From: Orobanche coerulescens
Taxonomy: Eukaryota; Streptophyta; Magnoliopsida; Lamiales; Orobanchaceae
Assembly (NCBI GenBank): GCA_033398695.1
Contig: CM065817.1
Coordinates: forward strand, 68,808,001 to 68,872,000
Direction of reading: 5' to 3'
Length of the DNA stretch: 64,000 nucleotides
The translations under genes and the position numbers were made by a program. Shown here piece after piece: positions 10,004-20,651 of this stretch; position 1 is the first letter of the stretch, and each line of letters begins with the position of its first letter. The notes beneath the pieces are model-generated. The model was not told where the DNA came from. It did no database searches and was given only the letters and a program-made list of their open reading frames with translations.

Positions 10004-11281
10004 ATCTTGTTATCATTGCCGTATGTGATTAATTGTGTTTTGGATGCTAGTCTTGGATAATGCTCGATAGGTAAGTTTGGGGCTTGAACCTTCGCTGTTG
10101 GTTTCCCAACACCTACAGTTCAGTAGGTCACGGGCACTGGGTGATCTCATTATGGGTAAGTCTGGGGCTTGAACCTTCGCGGTTGGTTTCCTAGCACCTA
10201 CAATTCAGCAGGTAATGATCATTGGATAACCTCATTGTGATACAGCTTCGTGCTGTGTAGCTTCGGCCCCTCATTGTGATACAGCTTCATGCTGTGTGGC
10301 TTCGGCCCCTCATTGTGATATAGCTTCCTGCTGTGTGACATCGGCCCCTCATTGTGATACAGCTTTGGTTGTGTGTCTTTGGCCCCTCATTGTGATACAG
10401 CTTCGTGCTGTGTGGCTTCGGCCCCTCATTGTGATACAGCTTCGTGTTGTGTGGCTTCGGCCCATAAATGATAAAGCTTCGGTCTGTTTGGCTTCAGGCT
10501 ATTGTGATGATTTGCAGCTTCGGCTGAGTGGCTTTCAGGCCATTGTGATACTTTACAGCTTCGGCTGAGGGCTTTTAGGCCATGTGTGATGTATTGGTGT
10601 TTCCGTTGGAGCCTTCGGGCATTGTGCTTTGTATCTATTTCAACTTTGGTTTGGTTTACTAATTCGTTGTTATGTTTTATATTGATGATTCTCCGTTGGG
10701 CACTTGTGTTCTAACCTGTTAAGCAGGTATTGATCGTATGTTGTGGGCATAGTGTTTCACGAATACTCGGTTCTTACCTTAGTTTGTGAGCATCTCATAT
10801 TACCATTGTTGTACCGTTTATTTCGCCTTTGGATGCATATCATGTTGTACATGTATTTGATATTTATTATCTGGATGACTGACCCCGTGGCGGCAGAACA
10901 TGTTCTCATGTTTCAGGTGTTTGCGAGGAGAGAGTTGAGACACAGGGGCTTGACGATGGCGACGAGACATTCGAGCGATACTAGTCCCGAGTTGTTTCGG
11001 TGTTCTTGATGGACAGTCAGTTTGGAGTGTTCTCCAGTTTGTCAGTTGTTGTCATTTTGTGTTATCCGAGCAAGGCTCGTGGATGTTGTATTTTATTTTT
11101 GGCCATGTAGGCCATCGTTGTCATTGAAATTCCACATCGGAATATGGTGTTGGATATCATAGTAGGGACTGTGATTTTCCTTGTTTGTCAATTTGATGTA
11201 TTTTAGTCGTGTTCGCCTGGTGAATTCCCTGTTGTGGGGTCCACGACACTATAATAACGCAATGGATTTGGGGATGTTACA
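10003..11281 (+). repeat. Truncated 3' LTR of the second element
   Basis: From AATCTTGT at 10003 the sequence follows 7120-8408 of the 5' LTR: the GATTAATTGTGTTTTGG block, the 39-bp hairpin array, the small stem-loops, TTTCAG|GT near 10915, and the end GGGGATGTTACA at 11281. The first part of the LTR is absent. Both LTR pieces keep a short frame through the TTTCAG site ending in RHSS(N/D)TSPELFRCS, which I regard as shared LTR sequence and not a proven gene. Confidence 0.85.
10230..10590 (+). repeat. 39-bp hairpin array, 3' LTR copy
   Basis: Nine units, mostly about 39 bp, of the same type as at 7340-7710 are present, including a CAGC-TTCG-GCTG unit near 10515 and GGC-TTTCAG-GCC. Unit order and variants differ from the 5' copy, so the arrays have changed independently. 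Confidence 0.85.
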
Positions 11282-11491
11282 AGTTTGGGGTGGTGTTTTG
11301 AGCATTTTTTGACATTATTTTTGATGGTGGGATTTATGAACGTTATTGGATATTTGGGATATTGGTGTGATTTGCTTTGGATATTGGTGTGATTGGTTTT
11401 CTTAGTATGATTTGTTTGTTTACACTGATTTTTGATAATTTTGTTGTGTAATTTTGATATTGTTGTGTGATATGATTTCTGTCGGTTTTCA

Positions 11492-11525
<34 letters not shown>

Positions 11526-11538
11526 GTGTGTGTGTGTA
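11492..11538. repeat. Compound GT/TA microsatellite
   Basis: A (GT)n run passes into (TA)n and back into (GT)n. Apparent reading frames on both strands here are low-complexity artefacts. Confidence 0.95.
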
Positions 11539-12381
11539 TTTTGTTTATTTTGAGTGGTCGTTCTTGCCATAACACCGATAAGTTAGCTATATACAAGTTT
11601 CTAAAATCGCTCTAACGTGTTAAAAATTATATTTTTCAAATTTTTTGTGTCTTAATTTTTCTTTTCCAAGCCTTGTAATTATCACTTAAATCGACTCATT
11701 AATTACCTTGAGAGAAGAAGGGAAATCAGTCGGTTGATGAAAGTGAAATTCTAACTTAATCTAAGAAGTTTTTGATTTTTCATGCTTAAACTAATGAATG
11801 ATTTTTCTGTAAAAATTATATTCCCAAAAAAAAATTAGCGGTATCTAATTTTTTTCGTGTCACCATTTTCGTGCCTTTTTACTTCGTTTTATTAAGTCTT
11901 TTAGGGGTTTTAACCTGATGTCTTGAGTGAAGAGCTTGGGAGTCGTCGACTATATACTTGCTACATGGACTAAGTACAAAAGCTTGACTATTTGGGATAT
12001 TGTATTTTTACCGAATAACTTTTTTGTGTTTCTTAAATAAAAGCGATGTATATTATGAGCAGATTTGAATTATTTGGTGGTTGTTGAATTATAAACTCAA
12101 TTTTGTAAACTATCGCAACATTTAGTGCGCTGACGAAATTCTACTTAAAATCGAGTAAAAAAAGAAACAACTGATCGAGTACAACCATTTAGTAGAATTG
12201 TATGAGTCACGAGCGGGAAAGAAAATAGTCAATATTTTAGGTGGAAAAACCTTGCATTTTAGAAATTACATATAAAACCGAGGTTTAACTTCAAAATTAA
12301 AAGTAGATTCATTTTGAATCTTGATTCATTTATATCTACACTATAAGCTGGTTGTTGTGTACAAGTGGCAACTCGATCTCT

Positions 12382-12383
<2 letters not shown>

Positions 12384-12432
<49 letters not shown>

Positions 12433-12475
12433 TATATATATATATATATGCATATATATATATATATATATATAT
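12384..12475. repeat. Compound TA/CA/TA microsatellite
   Basis: A long (TA)n run is followed by (CA)n and again (TA)n with one GC interruption. The run can fold on itself. The IYIYIY-type frames are artefacts. Confidence 0.95.
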
Positions 12476-12777
12476 TTTAACTTGTATGTGTTTTATTTTT
12501 TTAAATAAAAAAGGTCTTGCTCGGGACTAGCAAGAATTCAAGTTTAGGTGTGTGCTAAATGTCAATTTTTACACTTATCTGTGTTTTGTACTCATATAAT
12601 GTATCCATAATTATGAGCTAATCTACCTATTTTGGCTTCCGTTTAATTAGTTTTAGATAACTTTATTTTTATGAGATGAAGATATAATTTTAGACTTAAT
12701 CAGATTGAATTATGATTTACTCAAGAAGTGACATTTTTATAAAGAATTCTCTTTATTGAGTTTTTATGTATTCATGT

Positions 12778-14116
12778 TGTCACGAAACGAGTCCGGCACT
12801 CTTTTTGAATTCAGAATTATTTATCAAAAGTTATAAGCCGAACATACTATAACCCAATCCCGTTGAAAACATACGCAATCAAACATGCTTTATGAATAAG
12901 AAACTAGCACCGAAAGTGTAAATAGAAATAAAATTGAACATTTTCTAGGAAGTGTCGTGGACAAATATCAACTTTGAATAATCACCAAGAATTTTGAGAA
13001 GTTCAAAAATTCTGAAAATTATCAGTATTATAGATAATTGAGTTAGCTTTTCAATGGTTTAAACGGCGAGCAAATTGGAGTTCGGACGAAGAAGTTATGA
13101 TCGAATTAGTGGAAGACTGCCAGATGCCAGGCACCGTGCGTCACTGCGTGCGTCAGCGTCCGACAGGCTTTCGGCAATTCCGCGCGAGCGAGGCACGGGT
13201 CGTCACTCATGATGCCTAGTCAGGGCGCTATTTTGACTGACTAGCAGAATTTTATCCCATAAATAACGGCCTTACCTTTAATATTGTCTCATTTTGTTTG
13301 TCAATATTCGTAGACAATAACTACTTCTTCAAAACCGTATTTTTCTAATTTAGTTTTAAAAATCGTAAGACCTCCAAAACGCTCAAACACTCATAGAACA
13401 TGAGCAGCCTAGTCCAGGAGACGTCCAGTACGTGTTTGACGAAATTCCCCAGAGAGACTGTTAATTCCAGGCTAGGTTCCCATCTTTGAACTCGATTATC
13501 TCTCAATCGGTAAATTATTTATACAAATACATCTCGAGAATCTTGTTAAGAAAATGCATGTAAGTATAAATGTTGTTTTTATCATAAGTATTGAGTCAGA
13601 ATACTTGGATAATGCGAGCCGTTTTCTGGCGAGTCAGACCAGCTTTTACAGGATACTGACTGGAACCTGTTCGATGAATTTCTCAAGCGAGTCTGAGAAT
13701 TCCAGACTAGGTTTCCTTATCTGAACTCTATTTTCTCACGACCTATAAGTTATTTTGAGAATCTTTTTCGACTATTTTGTATATAAAATACATGTTAGTA
13801 TAACAAGAGCTTGTATCGTTGGTATAGAGTCATAATACCTGAACAAAATAAGTCATTTTACACGGAGTCAGCCCTGTTCGTATCAGTCATTTCCAGCATC
13901 ATGTCTTTTGAAAGTTGATCTAGTTGTCTGACTTGAACACGTATATCTTTGAACCTGCAAGTCTAATTTTGATAAGTTTCATGAAATTTTTCGCTGAAAT
14001 ACATGTTATCAGAAATCAATTTTTATTTTGATTTTTATCAACTGCTAAGACCCCTGTATTTATCAATATATTACCGTGTCAACTCTAATTTTTTTCATAT
14101 ATATGGAATGGGCTGC
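12778..14116 (+). repeat. Old gypsy-type LTR, left half
   Basis: A plausible LTR start, TGTCACGAAACGAG, lies at 12778. The block around 13060-13105 (TTTAAACGGCGAGCAAATTGG, then TTCGGA and AAGTTATG) resembles a block common in Tekay/Del-like plant LTRs. A GC-rich stretch (13120-13245) precedes a TATA-like CATAAATAA near 13259. The sequence stops at 14116, where the minus-strand gypsy element begins, and seems to resume at 55212. The assignment is by resemblance, since neither a partner LTR nor a primer site is visible. Confidence 0.5.
13430..13900 (+). repeat. Diverged tandem duplication of about 235 bp
   Basis: Landmarks recur about 235 bases apart: GTTTGACGAAATTCC (13433) with GTTCGATGAATTTCT (13669), CCAGGCTAGGTTCCC with CCAGACTAGGTTTCC, and CATGTAAGTATAA with CATGTTAGTATAA. 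A third, weaker copy may follow. It lies downstream of the TATA-like site of the old LTR. Confidence 0.65.
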
Positions 14117-16948
14117 TGAAACGACCCGCACTAACTACCTAACTTACACTATCTTATATCATATTAGTACTTATAAATTACGGTGAACTTTCAACAGAGT
14201 TTCCCCTAATTAAACTAGTACCTATCCCAAACCTGTGACATAAAAACCAACACAAGTATCATACAGAGACATCTAGTCTCAATCCGAATCAAACTCATGA
14301 CATCAATATCCCCATAGCTATAACTACAAGAGATTAGTAAACAACAAAACTTCGAGCTTCCCAAATCACTTATTTATTTTACATTACGATATTTAAACAA
14401 CCTCACAGGTTAAACAAACATACTAAGTGAACTTAAAGTACCCATCACACCATCAACGACACTCGAACCTATGAGTACATTACTGCAATACATATTTATA
14501 AAGTAAGGTTCAAAAACAAGAGCGAAAATATGTTAAGCCCATGGTTAAGCCCGACAGGTCGTCATCCATGTACGTCGACCCTCAGCTACAGTGGAACTCC
14601 AACTCACCCAGCGAGGGAACATACTCAAGCATCAGAATTACCTACAATGCATAAACTACGTGAGCTAAAGCCCAATAAGTAGAAATCATGCATGTGATGT
14701 ATCATGTCTGATGCAACATATGACATATGATTATCAATGGGAATCTCTCAAAATCATTTTCTTATCCTTGGGCCCGTTGAACCATGAACTAAGCACCAAA
14801 ATGAACTCAATATCATATCATATCATGAGGCATGCATCTACCATGCCAGATATATAAGGCATGCATCTAACACACCAAATATATCGTGAGAACATGCATC
14901 TACCATGTCTCACACATGATATAAGCACGCATCTAACATGCTAAACATATTGTAAAAGCATGCATCTACCATGCCTCGGTGCTCTAGCAGCGGCCAACAA
15001 AACATTTTTCTTTTCTTTCTTTCCATGATCGTACCATGCATGCAAACACTAGTGAGTATCCTGTTATGCATGCATGTGGAGATGCTAATGGATGTTATGA
15101 TCATGTAAGGTGCAACCAAACACTTCAAGCATAATACAGATCAATCATCTAATACAATACACTATCAAGATATCATCAAGTTTACAAACAATACTATGTT
15201 TATGCATTGTAGTTGCAGATGGATTTCTACTTACCTTGATCGGGTAATACCCTTACGTTTATACCAATAGGGGGTGGTTAGGATGATATATCCTCAGAAC
15301 CTGTTTCAAGGAATGTGTTTCAAGGATTTACATACCACACGCAAGGTTTAACTCTCTTCATATCGAAAGGGTTTACCACTTCGCATAACCGGTGTTCTAC
15401 GTACTTTATATCGGTTTATCGATGTATACCAGCCCATTAACCAATCAATTTTGGACTTATAATTCATTAATAAATCTATTAGTCTCTGTTTATAAAGTTC
15501 ATTCAACTCTCACAACTTAAAATTTCAAGGTTTTATAACAAACAATTGATTAAGAGAGTTTATCAAAGTCTTGTCATAATCAGATTTTGTTTTGCTTATA
15601 ACCACTATAATATAAGTTGAATTTGCACAAGTTTTTGACATAATATCCCTAAGATACTTAAGAATAAGTATAATGAAACTCCTGACCCTGAAACATACGG
15701 ATCAAGTAACATATACTATTAATTCCAAAAGGTGGCAGAATTGATTCCTTTATTGCCTTAGTGAGTTTTAAGCATTATAAATCCATATTAAACACAAGGG
15801 TTTGCCATGTCTGAATTCTTAACATCATTATAACATGTATAAGAACATATACAAGCTCTCAAACCTTCTAAATAGCTAAGAAACATAGCAAGAATAAGGA
15901 AGAAACAAAGGAAACTCACCTTGATTGTCAAAGGAATTGAGGTGTTGATGTTGTTGATGATTTCTTCTTGAATTTTTGGTGAATTTTCGAAGTGAGGAGC
16001 TTCTTGTTCATGTACAGACTGTAAATGAGGGTTTAGGGTCGGATTTATCCATCAACCAAGTGTGTTAAGTCGGTTATGAAGGTGAAATATCCAAAATACC
16101 CTCGAATGACTACTAGAGACTAGGTTTGAAATAATTGATCGATCCAAGTAGTTATGATCCGGTTCTTGGAGTGTTTGAACCGGTTCCTAGTAGATATTGA
16201 CCACATTTAGGGTATGGATGATCTTTAAAATGGTTTAGTAGAAGTTTAGGGTGTATTTTTATTGCTTAAACTCGATTACCCATGCGAACAATGTTGAAAA
16301 TGCTAGTGAAGGACTTTATTGTCAAACTTTCTAAAACTTCACCAATGCGACACTGTAGGTAAGAATGTAAGGAATCATTTATAAAAATATAATTAATATG
16401 ATAAACTAAAAGATAAGTTCAATTCCTACTGCAGTTGGAACGAATGAGGTATAGACAGATCACAGTATTTTACAGACGTTATCAGATACAATCATAAATT
16501 GTATCCTATTAGGTATTGAAAAGAATCAAAGGCACTTGACACGTGTTAGTTTATTGAATGATGGTTATCCACTTGAATCGTCAATTTAAAGTGACCCACT
16601 ACACGCACCGACTAAAATCTCGAGATAAGCTAGTTAACCTCCGATTGACACGTTAGTGACACCTTTATTACTTCTAGGCTTACCACGTGTACTCAGAGTT
16701 TTATAGGATCTTTACATATATTTTATTTTCGTATTAGAAATAATATGAATAACGTAACTTAGTTCCGTAACATATACCACGATAGTGTTTTAGACTTTAG
16801 TTCAAATGTTTAGCACATTTCTATGTAGTGAAATTAACTATAAGATCAAATGAACCATGAAACATCAAGTAATCCAAATAACACATAATTAACAAGTTAT
16901 GCATGAATCATATTGACCAAGTGAGTAGTGTTAGGCTCCGGTATCACA
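14117..16948 (-). repeat. 3' LTR of the minus-strand gypsy element
   Basis: The LTR is 2832 bp, with ends TGAAACGACCC (14117) and GTATCACA (16948) on the + strand. It matches 44298-45968 plus 54050-55211 closely, for example around 14490-14760 and 15780-15830, with only scattered differences. It contains repeats with GCATGCATC and a TATTTATAAAG site near 14490-14503 that reads as a TATA box on the minus strand. The intact stretch CATATTAAACAC near 15786 is the empty site for the copia insertion in the partner LTR. Confidence 0.9.
14826..15080 (-). promoter_or_regulatory. ATGCATGC-type repeats in the LTR
   Basis: Motifs of the form GCATGCATCTA(C/A)CATGC recur about every 25-40 bases from 14829 to 14972, followed by CCATGCATGC near 15034 and TTATGCATGCATG near 15063. 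The cores GCATGC and ATGCAT are palindromes, and CATGCATG is the RY motif that B3-domain factors bind in plants. The second LTR has the same set at 45005-45260. A regulatory role is inference. Confidence 0.55.
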
Positions 16949-16988
16949 TCCTCCCCTCCTTATAAAAATTTCGTCCCCGAAATTTAAC
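16949..16988 (-). promoter_or_regulatory. Polypurine tract of the minus-strand gypsy element
   Basis: On the minus strand the end of pol is followed by TTTCGGGGACGAAATTT and AAGGAGGGGAGGA, directly beside the LTR start TGTGATACC at 16948. The arrangement matches the tract before the LTR at 4070. Confidence 0.85.
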
Positions 16989-18218
16989 TTACCTGAAAAG
17001 ATCAGGGTATTTCGCCCTCATTTCATCTTCTCTCTCCCAAGTGGCTTCTTCTACAAGTTGATTTCTCCACAACACTTTGACTAGTGGCACTTCTTTATTT
17101 CTGAGTTTCTTTACTTCCCTTAGTAAGATTTGTACCGGCATCTCCTTGTAACTCAAATCTGCCTCCATCTCAACTGGTTCATTCTTGAGATTGTGGGATG
17201 GATTCGCAATGTATTTTCTTAGTAGAGAAACGTGAAATACATTGTGTATCTGAGACATTGTTGCTGGCAACTCTAGTCGATAAGCCACTTCACCAACCCG
17301 CTCAGTAAGAGGAAATGGCCCAATATATCTTGGACTCAGTTTTCCTTTCTTACCAAATCTCATTATTCCCTTCATTGGAGAAACTTTCAGGAATACTCGA
17401 TCACCCATGGCAAATTCCAGTGCTCTCCTTCTGGTATCTGCATAGCTCTTTTGTCTGCTTTGAGCTGTTCTCATTCTTTCTCTGATTAGTGAAACTGCTT
17501 CTGTCATTTCTTGAATAATATCAGTACCTAAAACTCTTCCTTCACCAACCTCATCCCAATGTACTGGTGATCGACACTTCCAGCCATACAAAGCTTCATA
17601 AGGAGCCATTCCAATTGTACTCTGATAACTGTTATTGTAGGAGAATTCAATTAGGGGTAAATGTTTGCTCCACTGGCCTTGAAAGTCCATAACACAGGAT
17701 CTGAGCATATCTTCAAGAGTTTGTATAGTTCTTTCGGATTGCCCATCCGACTATGGATGATAAGCAGTGCTGAAAGACAAGTGGGTACCCAATGCTCTAT
17801 GCAGGCTCTTCCAAAAAGCTGATACAAATCGTGAATCTCTGTCCGATACAATAGATAATGGAACCCCATGTAGCCTCACTATTTCCTGTATATAGAGTTA
17901 AGCATAACGATCGATGGAGCATGTCGTACAAACTGGGAGAAAGTGAGCAGATTTTGTCAATCTATCAACTGTAACCCAGATAGAGTTGTGTCCTTTAACC
18001 ATTCTTGGTAAACCTGTCACAAAATCCATTGTAATGTCCTCCCACTTCCATTTTGGAACAAATAAAGGTTTCAAGGTTCCTGCTGGTCTTTGATGCTCGG
18101 ATTTTACCTGTTGACATGTTAGGCATTGCTCCACATATTGTGCAATATCTTCTTTCATACCTGGCCACCAATAGTGTAGTTTCAAGTCTATGTACATTTT
18201 GGTTGCTCCTGGATGTAC
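16989..18218 (-). pseudogene. Integrase with chromodomain-like tail
   Basis: Reading leftward, VHPGATKMY and [16 protein letters not shown] form the zinc-binding part. [23 protein letters not shown] and a broken SDGQSERT block give the catalytic positions. RKYIANPSH and VEEATWERED form the C-terminal chromodomain-like tail, ending at 16989. Stops lie at about 18215-18217, 17895-17897 and 17751-17753, with a frame break near 17700. The stop at 17751 replaces the glutamine before SDGQ, the same codon that is lost in the first element (3268). The protein would insert the cDNA into the genome. It is not functional here. Confidence 0.9.
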
Positions 18219-19850
18219 TTAATATGGTGTTGAGTGCGCCTCTAGTAATATTTCTTTGCGAACATCTTCAAAATTAGGCACACATAAACGATTTCTAAAT
18301 CGAATAATACCATCTTCTGAAAATTGGAAGTCTGACGAGGTTCCTAATTTAATGTTCTTCTTTATTTTCTCTAACTCTTGATCCTCTTTCTGGCCTTGCT
18401 GAATTCTATCTATTAAAGTAGGTCGAAGGGTTAGTGCTGACAATTTTGCTTCTAGCCATCCATGTTGGATAATTTCTACATCCATATTCATCAAATCGTA
18501 TAATTCTGGCTTTTGGATCAAGGTCATGGCCGCAATAGATTGTGCTGATTTTCTGCTTAGGGCATCTGCTACTACATTAGCTTTACCAGGGTGGTATTTG
18601 ATGACACAATCATAGTCTTTAACAAGTTCTAACCATCTCCGCCGTCTCATATATAATTCTTTCTGAGTGAAGAAATATTTCAGGCTCTTGTGATCAGTAT
18701 AAATTTCACAACGTTCTCCATATAGGTAATGCCTCCATATTTTAAGTGCAAACACCACTGCAGCAAGTTCCAAATCGTGTGTCGGGTAGTTCTTTTCATA
18801 CTCCTTCAGTTGTCTAGATGCATATGCTATTACTTTACCATTCTGCATCAATACACAACCCAGACCATTCTTTGAAGCATCACTGTAGAGTTTAAAACCT
18901 CCAGTTCCCATTGGAATGGTCAAGATCGGTGCCGATGTCAACCGCCTCTTCAGTTCTTGAAAGCTTTGCTCGCATGATTCTATCCACTTGAAGGAAACAT
19001 TCTTTCTAGTCAATTGTATTATTGGAGAGGCAATCTTGGAAAATCCCTCTAAAAATCGACGGTAATATCTAGCTAGACCAAGAAAGCTGCGTACTTCTGT
19101 AGAATTTGTGGGCTGCGGCCAGTTATTGATTGCTTCAACTTTGCTTGGGTCTACTGAAATCCCTGCTCCGGATATAACATGCCCCAAGAATACCACTCGG
19201 TCTAACCAGAATTCATACTTTTTAAACTTAGCATATAACTGTTTCTGTTTTAAGACTTCTAAAACTTTCCTTAGATGCACTGTATGGTCTTCTTTGGTCT
19301 TCGAATATATGAGAATATCATCAATAAACACGATAACAAACTTATACAGGAAGTCTTTAAACACTCTATTCATTAAATCCATAAATGCTGCTGGGGCATT
19401 TGTTAGGCCAAATGGCATCACCAAAAACTCATAGTATCTGTACCTCGTACTGAATGCCGTTTTTGGGATGTACTCTTCCTTTATCTTCAATTGATGGTAC
19501 CCTGATCGCAGATCAATTTTGGAAATGATAGACGCGCCTTGAAGTTGATCAAACAAGTCATCAATTCGAGGTAAAGGATACTTGTTCTTGATCGTAACTT
19601 TGTTGAGCTCTCAATAGTCTATACACATCCTTAAGGAACCATCCATCCTACGAACAAACAATATTGGCGCTCCCCATGGTGAATAACTAGGCCTAATGAG
19701 GCCTTTATCTAACAATTCTTGCAACTGGGTCTTAAATTCCTTTAATTCAGCTGGTGCCATTCTGTATGGTGACTTTGATATTGGTGCCGTTCCCGGCTGT
19801 AAGTTAATCACAAACTCTATTTCACGATCCGTGGCGATCTGGTAGATCAT
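18219..19850 (-). pseudogene. Reverse transcriptase-RNase H of the minus-strand gypsy element
   Basis: The frame runs from a linker ([19 protein letters not shown]) through [10 protein letters not shown], then a TGA near 19609-19611 where an Arg is usual. It continues through [26 protein letters not shown], the catalytic [10 protein letters not shown] (about 19318-19347), LGHVISGAG and [13 protein letters not shown]. RNase H follows with [39 protein letters not shown] and ADALSRKS. The stretch 19556-18219 is open for 445 residues, so this is the best preserved catalytic part of the element. One stop separates it from the RT N-terminus and another from the integrase. Confidence 0.92.
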
Positions 19851-20651
19851 CGAAACACTTGTGGTATTGTTTCACCACTGGTACTTCATTGACGTTCGAG
19901 AAATCTTGCTTTTCAATGCTCATTACACTAACTACATAGCCTTCACAACCACTGTTTAATAGACGTTGTGCCTTCATTGCTGAGATTACTGGAAATCTAA
20001 AATTCTTACTCACCCTGAAAAAATAAAAAGGTTCTTCCCCAGGTGGTTGTAGTGTCACAATCTTTCTCCGACAGTCAATAGTAGCATGATATTTTGATAA
20101 CCAATCCATACCCAAGATTATGTCATAGTCATTCATGTCCAACATAATTATATCATCATAGAGTTCCCTATTTTCGATAGGAATACTACACGTTCGTATG
20201 ATCTTATTTGTTTGTTTTGGATCTCCAGAGGGTGTAACTACATTATAACCTTCCTCAATTGTTTCTGGTAGTCTACCCAGCCTTCTCACATACTCGGTAG
20301 ATGCAAATGAATGTGTAGCACCAGGATCAAATAATACCGATGCTAAAATACCAAAGATAAGAAGGTTACCTGTGATAATAGACGGATTAGCTTCAGCATA
20401 TTCTCTGGTTATAGTGTAAACTCTAGCTGGTACCCTTTCCTAGGCTTTGGCTTTTGTCTTGTTTGGGCAAACGTTCGCCATATGTCCAGGTTGTCCACAT
20501 GAAAAGCATACTTTAGAACCCAATAAGCAAACTCCACTATGTTGTTTTCCACAGTTAGGGCATGCCGGTAATGGTACAAAGGGTTTACCCTCTTCAGACT
20601 TCATACGCTTACTTGGATCTCCTTGTTCTTGCCCCTTTTAGATGGAAAATC
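19822..20651 (-). pseudogene. Gag zinc knuckles and protease, downstream of the LARD insertion
   Basis: Reading leftward from the LARD insertion, two zinc-binding motifs appear: CPNCGKQHSGVC (about 20560) and CFSCGQPGHMANVC (about 20500). A TAG near 20440 interrupts the frame. The protease follows with FDPGATHSFAS (about 20310-20340), where DPG stands for the usual D-S-G, then VILGMD-type DYDIILGMDWLSKYHATIDC. The gene would mature Gag-Pol. Its 5' part is at 43286-44133, and the two were continuous before the array inserted. Confidence 0.88.

Larger units (their letters stand above)
6617..11281 (+). mobile_element. Second Ty3/gypsy-type element, pol deleted
   Basis: A 5' LTR piece (6617-8408), a primer binding site, a leader, a broken gag and a 3' LTR piece (10003-11281) follow each other on the + strand. 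All of pol, the polypurine tract and the first part of the 3' LTR are missing. The junction at about 10003 joins the last cysteine codon of the second gag zinc knuckle to the LTR position equivalent to 7120. The two LTR pieces are clearly homologous over their shared length but differ by scattered substitutions and indels, so the element is not young. Confidence 0.85.
11282..12777. other. AT-rich stretch without a recognisable gene
   Basis: I see no conserved coding sequence, RNA gene or transposon ends here. The stretch holds two microsatellites (described separately) and AT-rich unique-looking DNA. It could be old decayed transposon sequence or true intergenic DNA. Confidence 0.5.

Noticed and set aside
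11343..12530. Frames over the GT/TA and TA/CA microsatellites
   Set aside because: The low-complexity translations (IYIYIY, HTHTHT) are typical artefacts.
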